Positions 43,213 to 52,158 of a DNA stretch of 64,000 bases are shown one piece after another. A program made the position numbers and the translations under genes. Each line of letters starts with the position of its first letter. The first letter of the stretch is position 1. The notes under the pieces are model-generated. The model was given only the letters and a program-made list of their open reading frames with translations, did not search any database and was not told the DNA's origin. The stretch is taken from contig CALVEA010000007.1 of the NCBI GenBank assembly GCA_944326455.1, positions 1 to 64,000 of the forward strand, given 5' to 3'. The DNA is from Candidatus Gastranaerophilales bacterium. Its GTDB lineage: Bacteria > Cyanobacteriota > Vampirovibrionia > Gastranaerophilales > Gastranaerophilaceae.

Positions 43213-44566
43213 CGGGACGAAGAATCTGGTAAGGTCGGATTTCTTTATTTTTAAGCTGCTCTACAGCAATATTATTAGCATCTATGATTCGATTATATAA
43301 TCCGGATTTATTTTTATCATGCTCAGCAGGATCAAAATCATAATGGTCATTTAAAATGTACGTAAGAGATCCGTCCGGGTTTATCTTCATATCATATAAA
43401 TCCGCCCTGTGTATTGTTGCAAATAAATTGAGTTTGTCCAAGTCTTCCTGAAGATGTATGTCATTGAGTCCCTCCGGTCTCCACAATTCCTTCAATTTTT
43501 TGAATTCTTTTAAGTCTTCATACGGAAACTCAATAGACTGTACAGATTTTTGGAAATCACCGTTTTTAATCTTGTCATAATTTTGCCTGATAAATTCTTC
43601 CATTTTTGGAGATTTTTGAATTATAGCAGCGAGTTTTGAATTATTTTTGGGTACAACTATATCAAAGTCCTCAATTTGTTTGTAGTCATCAGGATTGTTA
43701 ATATCAAGATTCTCGGCTTTGGCTATCTTTTCAGCCATGAACCTATGCAAATCTTGTCTGCCTATATCTTTTAATTTGTAAAAATCATTTGTTTTTCTCA
43801 TTTTTCGAGTAGGTTTTTCGTTGTCACCCAAATTAGCAGATAATCCGTAGTATTCTCTTGCTGTCATATTGCCGGCAAACTTTCCAAAAGTTTTTAACAC
43901 ATAACTTTTTGTTTTATCTTTAAGTTCATCTATTGATTGATTAAAATCATTGGCTTTATCTATAATAAAGTCAGGCAGTCTTAAATCTACCTTGTTTTTA
44001 TTATTCCTTGGTATATTCGACGATATCGTATTCTGGTTAATTGTTGGACCTGTCTGATTTGCGGGTTTGGTTGTTTGAGGCATATTATTTTGCATCGGCG
44101 GGATTTGTGTATTTTTTTGAGTTTCCAAAGGCACATTTTTTTCTATTCCCAATTCAAAAGGCGGAATGTTGTTTATTTCCGGATTAATATCAGTTTTGGC
44201 ACGGAGTTCCGGTTTCTGCGGTGCATAACCTCTTAGTTTTGGCTGTGCTGTTTGAGGCACCGGGGCAAGCTGAATATTTTCAGGAGCCTCTGCCTTAACA
44301 TTTTTGCTGATTTCCAGTTCAAATAGCGGAGATTGGACATTAAATCCTTGCATTGTACCGGAGCTTCCGTCTGCCGGTAAGTTCCTGTATGCTCCTGCTG
44401 TTAAACCGTTTATTTGCTTGCGCGGCGGTTTAATTAAATTGTTCAAAAGAGTTTTTATTTGATTTAAGCGTTTTTCTTCTTCTTGTCTTTCGTACTCTTT
44501 CATTGTAAGATCCAGTGCCATATTTGCAATCATTTTTTCCATTTCGTCACTAAACCAGTGTTTCAT
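43166..44566 (-). CDS. Large multidomain protein with Pro/Gln linker, possible toxin-like effector
   Basis: 466 residues. A helical N-terminus (DEMEKMIANMALDLTMKEYERQ) is followed by a disordered Pro/Gln/Asn-rich linker holding two related segments (PLFELEISKNV and PPFELGIEKNV). A charged helical middle follows, and then a C-terminal domain (YDMKINPDGSLTYILNDHYDFDP ... PYQILRPVTIPKEEL). There is no signal peptide. AAGGAGG precedes the ATG. I do not recognise a family. The adjacent duplicated membrane genes and a stray copy of its last 23 codons recall polymorphic toxin/immunity loci, but that is inference. Confidence 0.6.
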   Translation of the reverse strand: MKHWFSDEMEKMIANMALDLTMKEYERQEEEKRLNQIKTLLNNLIKPPRKQINGLTAGAYRNLPADGSSGTMQGFNVQSPLFELEISKNVKAEAPENIQLAPVPQTAQPKLRGYAPQKPELRAKTDINPEINNIPPFELGIEKNVPLETQKNTQIPPMQNNMPQTTKPANQTGPTINQNTISSNIPRNNKNKVDLRLPDFIIDKANDFNQSIDELKDKTKSYVLKTFGKFAGNMTAREYYGLSANLGDNEKPTRKMRKTNDFYKLKDIGRQDLHRFMAEKIAKAENLDINNPDDYKQIEDFDIVVPKNNSKLAAIIQKSPKMEEFIRQNYDKIKNGDFQKSVQSIEFPYEDLKEFKKLKELWRPEGLNDIHLQEDLDKLNLFATIHRADLYDMKINPDGSLTYILNDHYDFDPAEHDKNKSGLYNRIIDANNIAVEQLKNKEIRPYQILRPVTIPKEELIRILQGL

Positions 44567-44709
44567 TTTCCTCCTTTTCTCAGCCTAAATCCCCACCCGG
44601 AGAATAGGCTGTATTACTGTGATAGTTATGGTTTTCAGGGGTTCTGAAAGTCTATAATCTTTATTATACACATTTTCAAATTTCAACTAAGAATTGTAAA
44701 TTTATTTTT

Positions 44710-44892
44710 ACATCTTAACCCAAAGTTCTTTCTATATGCGGTTTTACAGCTGTTTAAACTGGGTCTATTCCTTACAGAAAGGGAGATTTCATTTGTTTTG
44801 TCTTGCTCGCTCGCGTTAAACGGGTCTGCACGGCAAGGCTCATCGCCTTGACCGTTCCGCCCTCTGCTTGCTCGCGCACATCTTAACCCAAA
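44710..44892. repeat. GCGAG-rich hairpin element between 15-bp direct repeats
   Basis: ACATCTTAACCCAAA occurs at 44710-44724 and 44878-44892. Between them (44797-44877, minus strand) is GCGCGAGCAAGCAGAGGGCGGA, then hairpin GGTCAAGGCG/GCCTTG.CC, GCAGACCCGTTTAACGCGAG, CGAGCAAGACA. It has the same word order as the tRNA-flanking elements, but no tRNA is nearby. No gene is seen in 44567-44980. Confidence 0.65.
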
Positions 44893-44980
44893 ACTCTTTC
44901 TGCAAAAGACTTTGCTGTTATTTAAAGAGGTTACAAGTCTTATGCATAGGGCATTTTCTTTTAGTTTCGGACTAATCTGT

Positions 44981-45874
44981 TTAGGCTGATATTTTTAGTA
45001 TATTCCCTTCATCACCCCATAGTATTTTGCCTTTTGGCTCTATGTTATGGTAGGTATAAGTGTTGGTTATGAATGCAGGGTTAAACAAATTCTTCTGTAC
45101 CAGAATTTTTACTATTTTATCCAAAAGAGTGGTGCTGCCGGCTATTGTTCCATCGGCAGAAGTTGCCTTTATTCCGTCATAGAAGATTTTGGAATCGGCA
45201 AAAACAGTTTCTTTAATATCGCTGTATGTTATGGGCAAGCCATCACTTATAAGCAGAACCTTATCAGCGGGTTTGGATTTGAAAAAGAGCTTCAGAGCAT
45301 CATCTCCTACATGAACTCCGTCAGCAATAATTTCTGCATAGAGATTATCATTAATAAGCGCTGAAAGAGCTGTACTTTTGCCTCTATGGACAACACCTGA
45401 CATAGCGTTAAAAGTGTGCGTAACTCCGTTGACCTCTGATAAATCTCCTCCCGTACAATGTCCCGCTTGAACCTTTATTTTTTTTTCTTTGAGATATTCA
45501 ATCAAACCCTTATCAAGTTCCGGAGCAAGAGTAACAATCTTTATAAAATCATCTTCAATTCTACGGTAATTATCAACAGTAAGTTCCATAAAGTGTTCGG
45601 GATTGTGGATTCCCTTTTTCTCAGAGTTGATAAAAATTCCCTCAAGATGGATACCGAGAACAGCCGGACAAATTTTGGCAGCTTCTTTAATTATTCTGAT
45701 TTGGCGGCAAATATTCCGAACAGAATCCGTAACCAGAGTCGGGAAAAATCCTCCGATACCGATTTTTTTCAAATTTTCCGCCGCAAATAGGATTTCATCA
45801 ACCTTGGAGACTTTATTGAAATCAATCCCAAAAGCCCCATGTAAATGTTGATCAATTATTAAAGGAGTTTCCAT
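44981..45874 (-). CDS. nagA: N-acetylglucosamine-6-phosphate deacetylase-like protein, N-terminally short
   Basis: 297 residues of the amidohydrolase fold. Metal motif IDQHLHGAFG at the very start, GIHLEGIFIN (metal Glu), GHCTGGDL, VTHTFNAMSG, ISDGLP (catalytic Asp). The standard enzyme is ~380 residues; the N-terminal beta-sandwich half is absent, though the start ATG overlaps the murE stop (TAATG) and is firm. It would turn GlcNAc-6-phosphate into glucosamine-6-phosphate during wall recycling, fitting murE and anmK nearby. Activity without the small domain is uncertain. Confidence 0.82.
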   Translation of the reverse strand: METPLIIDQHLHGAFGIDFNKVSKVDEILFAAENLKKIGIGGFFPTLVTDSVRNICRQIRIIKEAAKICPAVLGIHLEGIFINSEKKGIHNPEHFMELTVDNYRRIEDDFIKIVTLAPELDKGLIEYLKEKKIKVQAGHCTGGDLSEVNGVTHTFNAMSGVVHRGKSTALSALINDNLYAEIIADGVHVGDDALKLFFKSKPADKVLLISDGLPITYSDIKETVFADSKIFYDGIKATSADGTIAGSTTLLDKIVKILVQKNLFNPAFITNTYTYHNIEPKGKILWGDEGNILKISA

Positions 45875-47346
45875 TAGTCCTCTCCTATAAAAATCTCTCT
45901 GACTTTTTCCCTATCGTCAAAATGGATTGTTTCATCTGCTAAAATTTGGTAATCTTCATGACCTTTGCCTGCCACAAGAACGACGTCATTGGCATTTGCA
46001 AGCTTGTAAGCAGCTTTGATAGCGAGCTCTCTGTCCGGCTCAACAATAACATCATTGACTTTTTTAATACCGGCTAAAATATCCGTAATAATCTGCTGCG
46101 GGTTTTCTGAGCGCGGATTATCACTTGTTACAATAACTTGGTCTGCCAATCTTTCAGCTATTTCACCCATTTTAGGACGTTTTGTTGCATCCCTGTCACC
46201 GCCGCATCCGAAAATACAAATTAATTTGCCGTCTTTCGGAGTAATTTCTCTTGCCGCTTTCAGCACATTTTCCAATCCGTCAGGAGTATGAGCATAATCA
46301 ACAATTACCGCCGGCTTGTTAACTACAATCTCAAATCTTCCTGCAACTCCCGGAATTTTTTCTAAAACTCTGATAGAGTTTTCTATATCAAAACCTAACG
46401 CCAGCGCAGTTGTTAAAGCTGCCAAAATATTATAAACAGAAAACATACCGTTCATTGCAAGCTTAGTCTTATATTCTCTGCCCTGTACAACACAGGTAAA
46501 AGCAGCTCCGTCGTGTTCAAAAACAACGTCCTTTGCCATAACGTCAGCTTTTCTGTTAATCGCATAAGTATAAGTACTTACAGTAGGAGATATAACTCCA
46601 AGGAAAGCCTCTGCATATTTATCATCAAGATTTATAACTGCAAAATCTCCGGCAACAAGCTGAGCGAAAAGTATAGCTTTTGCCTTGAAGTAATTTCCCA
46701 TAGTTATATGAAAATCCAGGTGGTCTTGCGTAAGGTTAGTTAAAACTGCACCATTAAAGTCGCAATAGTCAACTCTGTGCTGGACAAGTGAATGTGAGCT
46801 GACTTCCATTACTACATTATCTATACATTTTTCGTTAATATTGTATAAAAGAGCTTGTAATTCCGGTGCTTGAGGCGTTGTATGCTTAGCATCATGATAA
46901 GAATCGGCAGAGGTAAATTTGTGTCCCAAAGTTCCTATCAAAGCACACTTTTGGTCATTTGCTTCATACAGCTTTTGTATCAAATGTGTAACCGTTGTTT
47001 TACCGTTAGTTCCTGTGACGCCGATGATATTTAGCTTTGTGGAAGGATATCCATAAAATAATGCCGAAATTTTTGCTATCATCTCTTCTGTAGAAGCAAC
47101 AACAATTTGAGGTAAATCCGCATTTAAACGCCTTTCAACAACAAAAATTGTAGCTCCGTTTGCAGCAGCTTCTTCTGCATATTCGTGTCCGTCTACATGC
47201 TCTCCGACAAGACAAATAAATATATCATTGGGCTGCGCTTTTTTGGAATTATACGAAATGCCTTCTATTTCGTAAGATGTATCTTCAAGATTTACTAATT
47301 CAATATAATCTATCTCATCTATAAGTGTTCTAAGTCTCATATTCAC
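45874..47346 (-). CDS. murE: UDP-MurNAc-L-alanyl-D-glutamate:meso-diaminopimelate ligase
   Basis: 490 residues. ATP site GVTGTNGKTTVTHLI, the Mur-ligase Lys/His region, and the DNPRSENP motif that selects meso-diaminopimelate in place of lysine. It adds the third residue of the peptidoglycan stem in the cytoplasm. It lies 8 bp after ftsI and overlaps nagA, a small dcw-type operon. Confidence 0.96.
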   Translation of the reverse strand: MNMRLRTLIDEIDYIELVNLEDTSYEIEGISYNSKKAQPNDIFICLVGEHVDGHEYAEEAAANGATIFVVERRLNADLPQIVVASTEEMIAKISALFYGYPSTKLNIIGVTGTNGKTTVTHLIQKLYEANDQKCALIGTLGHKFTSADSYHDAKHTTPQAPELQALLYNINEKCIDNVVMEVSSHSLVQHRVDYCDFNGAVLTNLTQDHLDFHITMGNYFKAKAILFAQLVAGDFAVINLDDKYAEAFLGVISPTVSTYTYAINRKADVMAKDVVFEHDGAAFTCVVQGREYKTKLAMNGMFSVYNILAALTTALALGFDIENSIRVLEKIPGVAGRFEIVVNKPAVIVDYAHTPDGLENVLKAAREITPKDGKLICIFGCGGDRDATKRPKMGEIAERLADQVIVTSDNPRSENPQQIITDILAGIKKVNDVIVEPDRELAIKAAYKLANANDVVLVAGKGHEDYQILADETIHFDDREKVREIFIGED

Positions 47347-47354
47347 CTCATTAA

Positions 47355-49094
47355 TTAAATATTAGCTTTAGCAGCTGCCGTTTTGCCTCCAATTTTATCA
47401 GGCTGCAAATTTAAAATATGAGTAATTTGGGTTGCAATTTCTCTAAAAATCGGAGTTGCAACAGTATTACCCCAAATTTCACCGCCTTGAGCGGAGTCAA
47501 CAATTACATATATTAAAACTTGCGGGTTTGATGAAGGCAAATAACCTACAATGGAAGTATAAAGCTTGTTTGTGTAACCGGCACCATTTTCTTTAGGTTT
47601 AATAGAAGTTCCTGTTTTGGCTGCCACATTGAAATTATCCATTTTTACGGCTGTTTTCCCACGGTTTATAGATTCAGTAAGAAGGGCTGTTATCTCATGC
47701 GCATGTTCCGGGGTCATTACCTGAACTTTTTTAATCTTTATGGCTTCTTCTTCCGGAGAATATTTAATAACGTGCGGCGTAATCCAGGTTCCGCCGTTTG
47801 CAATTGCGGAAACCGCCGCAACCATTTGAATAGCAGTTACAGACGAACCATAGCCGTAACCCATTGAGGCATGGTCTGATGCATCCCATTTGGCAGCCGG
47901 TTTTAAAAGCCCTACAGACTCGCCGGGTAAATCAATTCCGGTCTTTTGTCCAAATCCAAATTTTTTGAGCATGCCGTAGTACTCATTTTTATCCATCATT
48001 TGAGCAACCAGAACAGAGCCTACATTGCTTGAATGTTCAAACAAATATACTAAGTCAATCATACCCGGATTGGGATGTCTGTTATAGTCATAATTCTTTA
48101 TAGTCCACCAGCCAACCTTAATTTTTCCCGTATCATGAACCTTTGTGTATCTGTTTACTTTACCTAACTCCATTGCAGATGCTACAGTTATTGTCTTAAA
48201 TGTTGAACCGGGCGGAAAAACGTCTGTTAAAGTCCAGTTTTTGGTTTGAAAACTTGTTGCAGATTTAAAATTATTTGGGTCAAAATACGGATAGACAGCG
48301 TAAGCAAGAATTTCACCGTTATTAGGATTGACAACAATAACCGCCCCTCTTAATGCCTTAAATTTTTCAATAGACTTCATTAAAGCCTTTTCACAAACAT
48401 GCTGCACCGCAGCATCAATAGTCAGTGTAACATCTTGACCTTTAACCGGCTTTGTTACAGCCACCGGGTCGGTAGAAATATTATATATTACTTTTCCTTT
48501 AGGCGTTACTTCCAAATCAGAAGCCTTTGATACACTTTCCAGCTTGTCCTTAGCTGTAAGCTCAACCCCTGAGGCAACATCCGCATCAAAATTATAATAA
48601 CCCAGAACATGTGCCGCTAAAGTTCCCTGAGGATAAGTCCTTATACTTTTTTTATCCATAGGAACTTCTCGAAGATTCAGTTTGGCTATCTGATCTCTGG
48701 TACGGCGGTCAACATTTTTTTTAAGTGATATAAGCGGAACATCCTGATTAATCTTTTCTAAAAGAGTCATGGGAGAAATTTTTAAGATTGGAGCAAGCAT
48801 TTTTGCAAGCTCTTCCGGCTTGTGGTCAATATCATCTTTTCTTACATAAATATCATAAAAAACCGTGTCAGTAGCGAGTTTTATACCATTTCTGTCATAG
48901 ATATTTCCTCTCATGACAAAAGAATTTGCTCTGCGCTGATTTTTAGCTTTAATACGAAAATGTCTGACATCAAGCACTTGAACTGCAAAGAGATATACTA
49001 CAAATAGCGCTGTAAGAATAACAAAGACTATTTGCAGCCACATTAAGCGTTCTGAAAAAGTCTTATTTTTATTAGAATTCCCAATCTGGCGCAT
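47355..49094 (-). CDS. ftsI: Division-type penicillin-binding protein (class B transpeptidase)
   Basis: 579 residues. One N-terminal membrane anchor (VFVILTALFVVYLFAVQVL), the dimerisation domain (NSFVMRGNIYDRNG), and the transpeptidase with active site PPGSTFKT, HSSNVG and KTGTS. There is no PASTA domain. It cross-links septal peptidoglycan at the outer face of the cytoplasmic membrane. It is first in the ftsI-murE-nagA unit. Confidence 0.95.
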   Translation of the reverse strand: MRQIGNSNKNKTFSERLMWLQIVFVILTALFVVYLFAVQVLDVRHFRIKAKNQRRANSFVMRGNIYDRNGIKLATDTVFYDIYVRKDDIDHKPEELAKMLAPILKISPMTLLEKINQDVPLISLKKNVDRRTRDQIAKLNLREVPMDKKSIRTYPQGTLAAHVLGYYNFDADVASGVELTAKDKLESVSKASDLEVTPKGKVIYNISTDPVAVTKPVKGQDVTLTIDAAVQHVCEKALMKSIEKFKALRGAVIVVNPNNGEILAYAVYPYFDPNNFKSATSFQTKNWTLTDVFPPGSTFKTITVASAMELGKVNRYTKVHDTGKIKVGWWTIKNYDYNRHPNPGMIDLVYLFEHSSNVGSVLVAQMMDKNEYYGMLKKFGFGQKTGIDLPGESVGLLKPAAKWDASDHASMGYGYGSSVTAIQMVAAVSAIANGGTWITPHVIKYSPEEEAIKIKKVQVMTPEHAHEITALLTESINRGKTAVKMDNFNVAAKTGTSIKPKENGAGYTNKLYTSIVGYLPSSNPQVLIYVIVDSAQGGEIWGNTVATPIFREIATQITHILNLQPDKIGGKTAAAKANI

Positions 49095-49319
49095 GCTACT
49101 CCCCCATTAGAAATAATATCACAAGCACGGTTTGAAGAGAAGTAGGTTAATAAAGTTTACAATACTTGCAAGCAAGCATGCCAATTTTAGCGTAAATAAA
49201 AAACTATCCTGCCGGCTAATAACCACTTGGGGTATTTTTAAGTGTAAATTTGGCACTTTATCCTTAAAAACTTGATTTTACTTGATTTATAGCTTTTTAA
49301 CAAAAGTTTACATACCCTC

Positions 49320-49348
49320 TTGACAAAACATTTGATATGATGCATAAT
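49320..49348 (+). promoter_or_regulatory. Promoter of the small gene at 49408
   Basis: TTGACA, 17-bp spacer, CATAAT. The gene follows about 60 bases later with GAGGTGAT as the ribosome site. Confidence 0.8.
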
Positions 49349-49407
49349 GAAATTGTAAAATGAAGTGTAAGAAAAACACTTAATGAAAGATCACAGAGGT
49401 GATAATT

Positions 49408-49671
49408 ATGCAAATAAACAAAATCAATAATATAAATTTTAGAGAAAGCAATATAACCAGAGGAATGAACTCAGAAAACGCTATTTTAATGCTGAGAGAT
49501 CCAAACGCTGCTATTAAGTTCCAAAAGAACCAAGAATATGCAAAAAAAGCAGATTCTGTTGACACAAATCCAATAGTAGCACTGGGTTATAAACTTTACA
49601 GAACTTTCAATTTGATTAAAACAAGAGAAGGTTCTCAAGCCGAAAATAATAAGTTCAATGCATTCGCATAA
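49408..49671 (+). CDS. Small protein with an N-terminal NINF tag-like motif
   Basis: About 87 residues starting MQINKINNINFRESNITRGMN. I prefer this ATG (49408), with GAGGTGAT seven bases ahead, over an in-frame ATA codon upstream. The body (AILMLRDPNAAIKFQKNQEYAKKA) is helical with no recognised family. The opening NxxF pattern followed by a basic/acidic pair resembles the tagged N-termini at 20395 and 23854. A strong promoter supports expression. Confidence 0.6.
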   Translation: MQINKINNINFRESNITRGMNSENAILMLRDPNAAIKFQKNQEYAKKADSVDTNPIVALGYKLYRTFNLIKTREGSQAENNKFNAFA

Positions 49672-49739
49672 GATTTTCTATAATATAATACACACACATA
49701 ATTTAGCGGTAGTTGTTCATCAATTATCGCTTTTACTTT

Positions 49740-50175
49740 TTTTAGTGACTGGTGACTAAGTGACTAAGTGACTGGGTGACTAAGTTAATAAGTTAATAGG
49801 TAAATAAGTGAATAAGAATTTTTCTCCTTCCCTAATTTGGGCACAACTGTCCATGACAAATCATCTTCCTCCCTTATGAGGGAGGATTGAGGTGGGTGCC
49901 GGTTGTAGATAGTTAATAAGTTAATAGGTAAATAAGTGAATAAGCCTTTAGAATAACTCGTCACCCTGAACTCTTTACCCCAAGCGGAATATCTTGTTGG
50001 TCTAGTCTACTAACTTATATTTACCTCTTTCAGGGTCTATCCGTTTAATAAAAAACAGCATTGATAGATTCCGGGTCAAAGCCTGGCATGACGAAGATTG
50101 AAGATTTACGTGTAATCGTGACTAGTGACTAAGTGATTAAGTGATTAAGTAAATAAGTTAATAAGTGAATAAGGA
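49740..50175. repeat. Octamer tandem repeats (AGTGACTA / AGTTAATA / AGTGAATA)
   Basis: Three arrays of degenerate 8-bp units at about 49742-49821, 49912-49944 and 50117-50173, each ending AGTGAATAAG. Between them are a CCTCCCT/AGGGAGG hairpin (49873) and a degenerate CACCCTGAA palindrome (49960-50095). No gene is seen in 49672-50367. Confidence 0.75.
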
Positions 50176-50367
50176 TTTTTTCACCCTCCCCGGGAAGCGT
50201 AAGCGGAAGGCGGGAAGGTGCTACGCACGTAGATTAACGGTCGGCAGACATCTGATGAACTACAAGCCTAAAAAAACCATCCCTGTCTGCTTCGAATGTT
50301 TGAATACTAAAAAAAGCCGGGCGGAGTTATAATCATAAACATATTCGCCCGGCAAAAATCTACTTAG

Positions 50368-51831
50368 TTATAAAATTTTCTTCTCTAATTTTGAAAGACG
50401 TTCTTCTAATTGCTTGTTCTGTTTTTCGAGTTGTTTATTCTGTGCTTCTAATTGTTTAATTCTGTCATTAAGTGCTGTAAATTTAGTATCAAGTTCCTTA
50501 ACAGCATTAACAAGTGCATAGAAAATATCTTCCCATCTGATTCTTAAGAATCCGTCATCACCCTTGGTTACAGCATCAGGAAATACCTTCTGCAAATCCT
50601 GGGCTATTACACCAACATGCGGAATCTTCTTCTCATCATCTTTGAATGTATAGTTATATACCTTGAGCTGCTTTATCTTATCCAACCCGCCGGAGAATGC
50701 TTCTCCAACATTCTTGAGTCTGCGGTCAGATGATATTGTAAAGTTACCTACTTTGTAACTCCAGCCATATTTACGCAGTGTTCTGGTGTTATCATCACCG
50801 CCCTTGTCATCACCCATAAATATTCTGCTCATTTCAGGATTTCCATATACAGATTTTTCATCCGGCGGTCCTACCTGTGCTCTGAATAACATTTCACCGC
50901 TGACTCTTGATAATACAGCATATTTGTCTACTACCAAATTCCCCGGGATATAAATTGTACTGTCTGATGAGCCCAGCTGCATCATGTCTTTAAAATTCCA
51001 CACTATTGATTTATTAAAAGGTCCGCCTATTACTATTTGGTTTGATGCTGTCGTTTGGGCTCTATATCCAATAGCAGTTGAATAATCGTGTTTGGCAACT
51101 GATGATGCACCTAATGCGGTTGCATAACTTTGGGTTGCATTACTGTTGTAGCCCAAGGCTGTGGAGTAACTGCCGCTTGCTTTGCTAAGGTATCCAAGAG
51201 ATGTGGAATAGCTGCCGCTCGCCTTGCTTGCATAAGATAATGCTGCAGAGCATGTACCACTTGCATTGGCAGAGCGACCCAACGCGGTTGCAAAAATATT
51301 GGTTGCATTGGCGAATTGACCCAAAGCAATTGCATAACTATTGGTTGAATTGGCGTAAGAACCAACTGCGATTGCCCAATCTTCGCGTGCCCTGGCATGG
51401 TCACCTAACGCGGTTGCAGAAAGACCGCTTGCTTCTGATTTATATCCGATACCGACACTGTTGACAGATACATCTCCGGATTTACTTTCTGATATCCTTA
51501 TACCGTAATTCTTTGATGTAACATTCATTACATTAGAACTGCCGCTTGTACCCAATGCTATCTGCGGCTCTGTACTTGGTGATTCTATATAGAATCTTGC
51601 TTTGCCCGCATTTGATGGTACTGATGTTGTTCCTATCATTGCTGTTTTATTGGTATTGTTATCAGGGTTGTAGGTGATTGAGCCTCCTAATCCTGTATAT
51701 AACCAGGGACTCCCTCCATCAGTATCCCGAAGCATTTTTTTGCTAATCATAGGAGCTGCTGCCGCGGCTACAATTGCCACAATCAACAGCACTATCATCA
51801 TTTCCATCAAGGAAAATCCGCGTTGTTTCAT
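50368..51831 (-). CDS. Chimeric prepilin: type IV pilin N-terminus, YadA-like head, S74 chaperone domain
   Basis: 487 residues. MKQRGFSLMEMMIVLLIVAIVA is a class III prepilin signal (cleavage G5/F6, Glu at mature position 5). Residues ~125-266 form nine 14-residue YadA-head repeats of the ATALG..A/S pattern. Residues ~365-440 are a peptidase S74 intramolecular chaperone (SSDRRLKN, with S368 and K373 placed as the cleavage dyad), and the end is a coiled coil with QNKQLEKQNKQLEERL. The parts suggest a trimeric adhesin or fibre tethered by a pilin-type helix and released or matured by self-cleavage. No pilus assembly genes are in the window. Confidence 0.85.
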   Translation of the reverse strand: MKQRGFSLMEMMIVLLIVAIVAAAAAPMISKKMLRDTDGGSPWLYTGLGGSITYNPDNNTNKTAMIGTTSVPSNAGKARFYIESPSTEPQIALGTSGSSNVMNVTSKNYGIRISESKSGDVSVNSVGIGYKSEASGLSATALGDHARAREDWAIAVGSYANSTNSYAIALGQFANATNIFATALGRSANASGTCSAALSYASKASGSYSTSLGYLSKASGSYSTALGYNSNATQSYATALGASSVAKHDYSTAIGYRAQTTASNQIVIGGPFNKSIVWNFKDMMQLGSSDSTIYIPGNLVVDKYAVLSRVSGEMLFRAQVGPPDEKSVYGNPEMSRIFMGDDKGGDDNTRTLRKYGWSYKVGNFTISSDRRLKNVGEAFSGGLDKIKQLKVYNYTFKDDEKKIPHVGVIAQDLQKVFPDAVTKGDDGFLRIRWEDIFYALVNAVKELDTKFTALNDRIKQLEAQNKQLEKQNKQLEERLSKLEKKIL

Positions 51832-51842
51832 AAGTCCTCGCT

Positions 51843-51872
51843 TTCACATACTAGTAGATATTTTGCTATAAT
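51843..51872 (+). promoter_or_regulatory. Strong extended -10 promoter for a candidate small RNA
   Basis: TTCACA, 18-bp spacer, TGC-TATAAT. It points away from the chimeric prepilin gene. No open reading frame follows it. Confidence 0.65.
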
Positions 51873-51878
51873 CCGCCA

Positions 51879-52038
51879 GCCATCCGGCTTGACGCCTATT
51901 GTGTTGCAGGGAGGGGGTAAAGGCAGAAACGGTAGGGCTTTCAAGGGCTTAATATTAAGACAGAGTATTTATTCCCTCAAACACGCTCCAGCAGGAGCTT
52001 CCGCTATTGTTTCGGGAACAAATCTCTGTCTTTTTCTA
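51879..52038 (+). ncRNA. Candidate structured small RNA, about 160 nt
   Basis: It lies between a strong promoter and a terminator. The 3' part pairs AGACAGAG (51958) with CTCTGTCT (52026), plus ATTCCC with GGGAAC, encloses the hairpin GCTCC-AGCA-GGAGC, and ends in TTTTT. An alternative pairing joins GTGTT..AGGGA (51901) with TCCCT..AACAC (51971), giving a 5+5-bp helix with an internal loop, so two folds compete. The size would suit a 6S-type RNA, but I see no signature that proves it. Confidence 0.45.
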
Positions 52039-52091
52039 TTTATTTTCATACTCTGTACAAACCAGTCATAGTGTGATATTATGGTAATAAT

Positions 52092-52115
52092 ACAACACAA
52101 TAGTAATTATGTTGC
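52092..52115. repeat. Diverged copy of the 8368/8576 recombination-site-like repeat
   Basis: ACAACACAAT-AGTA-ATTATGTTGC, matching GCAACACAAT-NNNN-ATTGTGTTGC with two substitutions. A half-site (ATTGTGTTGC) lies in inverse orientation at 51898-51907, about 185 bp away. Confidence 0.5.
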
Positions 52116-52158
52116 ACAAACTATTTTAAGTAATTAATTTTTCATAATAATATATTAT

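Noticed and set aside
51823-52071. An 82-codon plus-strand frame upstream of the prepilin
   Set aside because: It spans the promoter and the terminator of the candidate small RNA and has no ribosome site.
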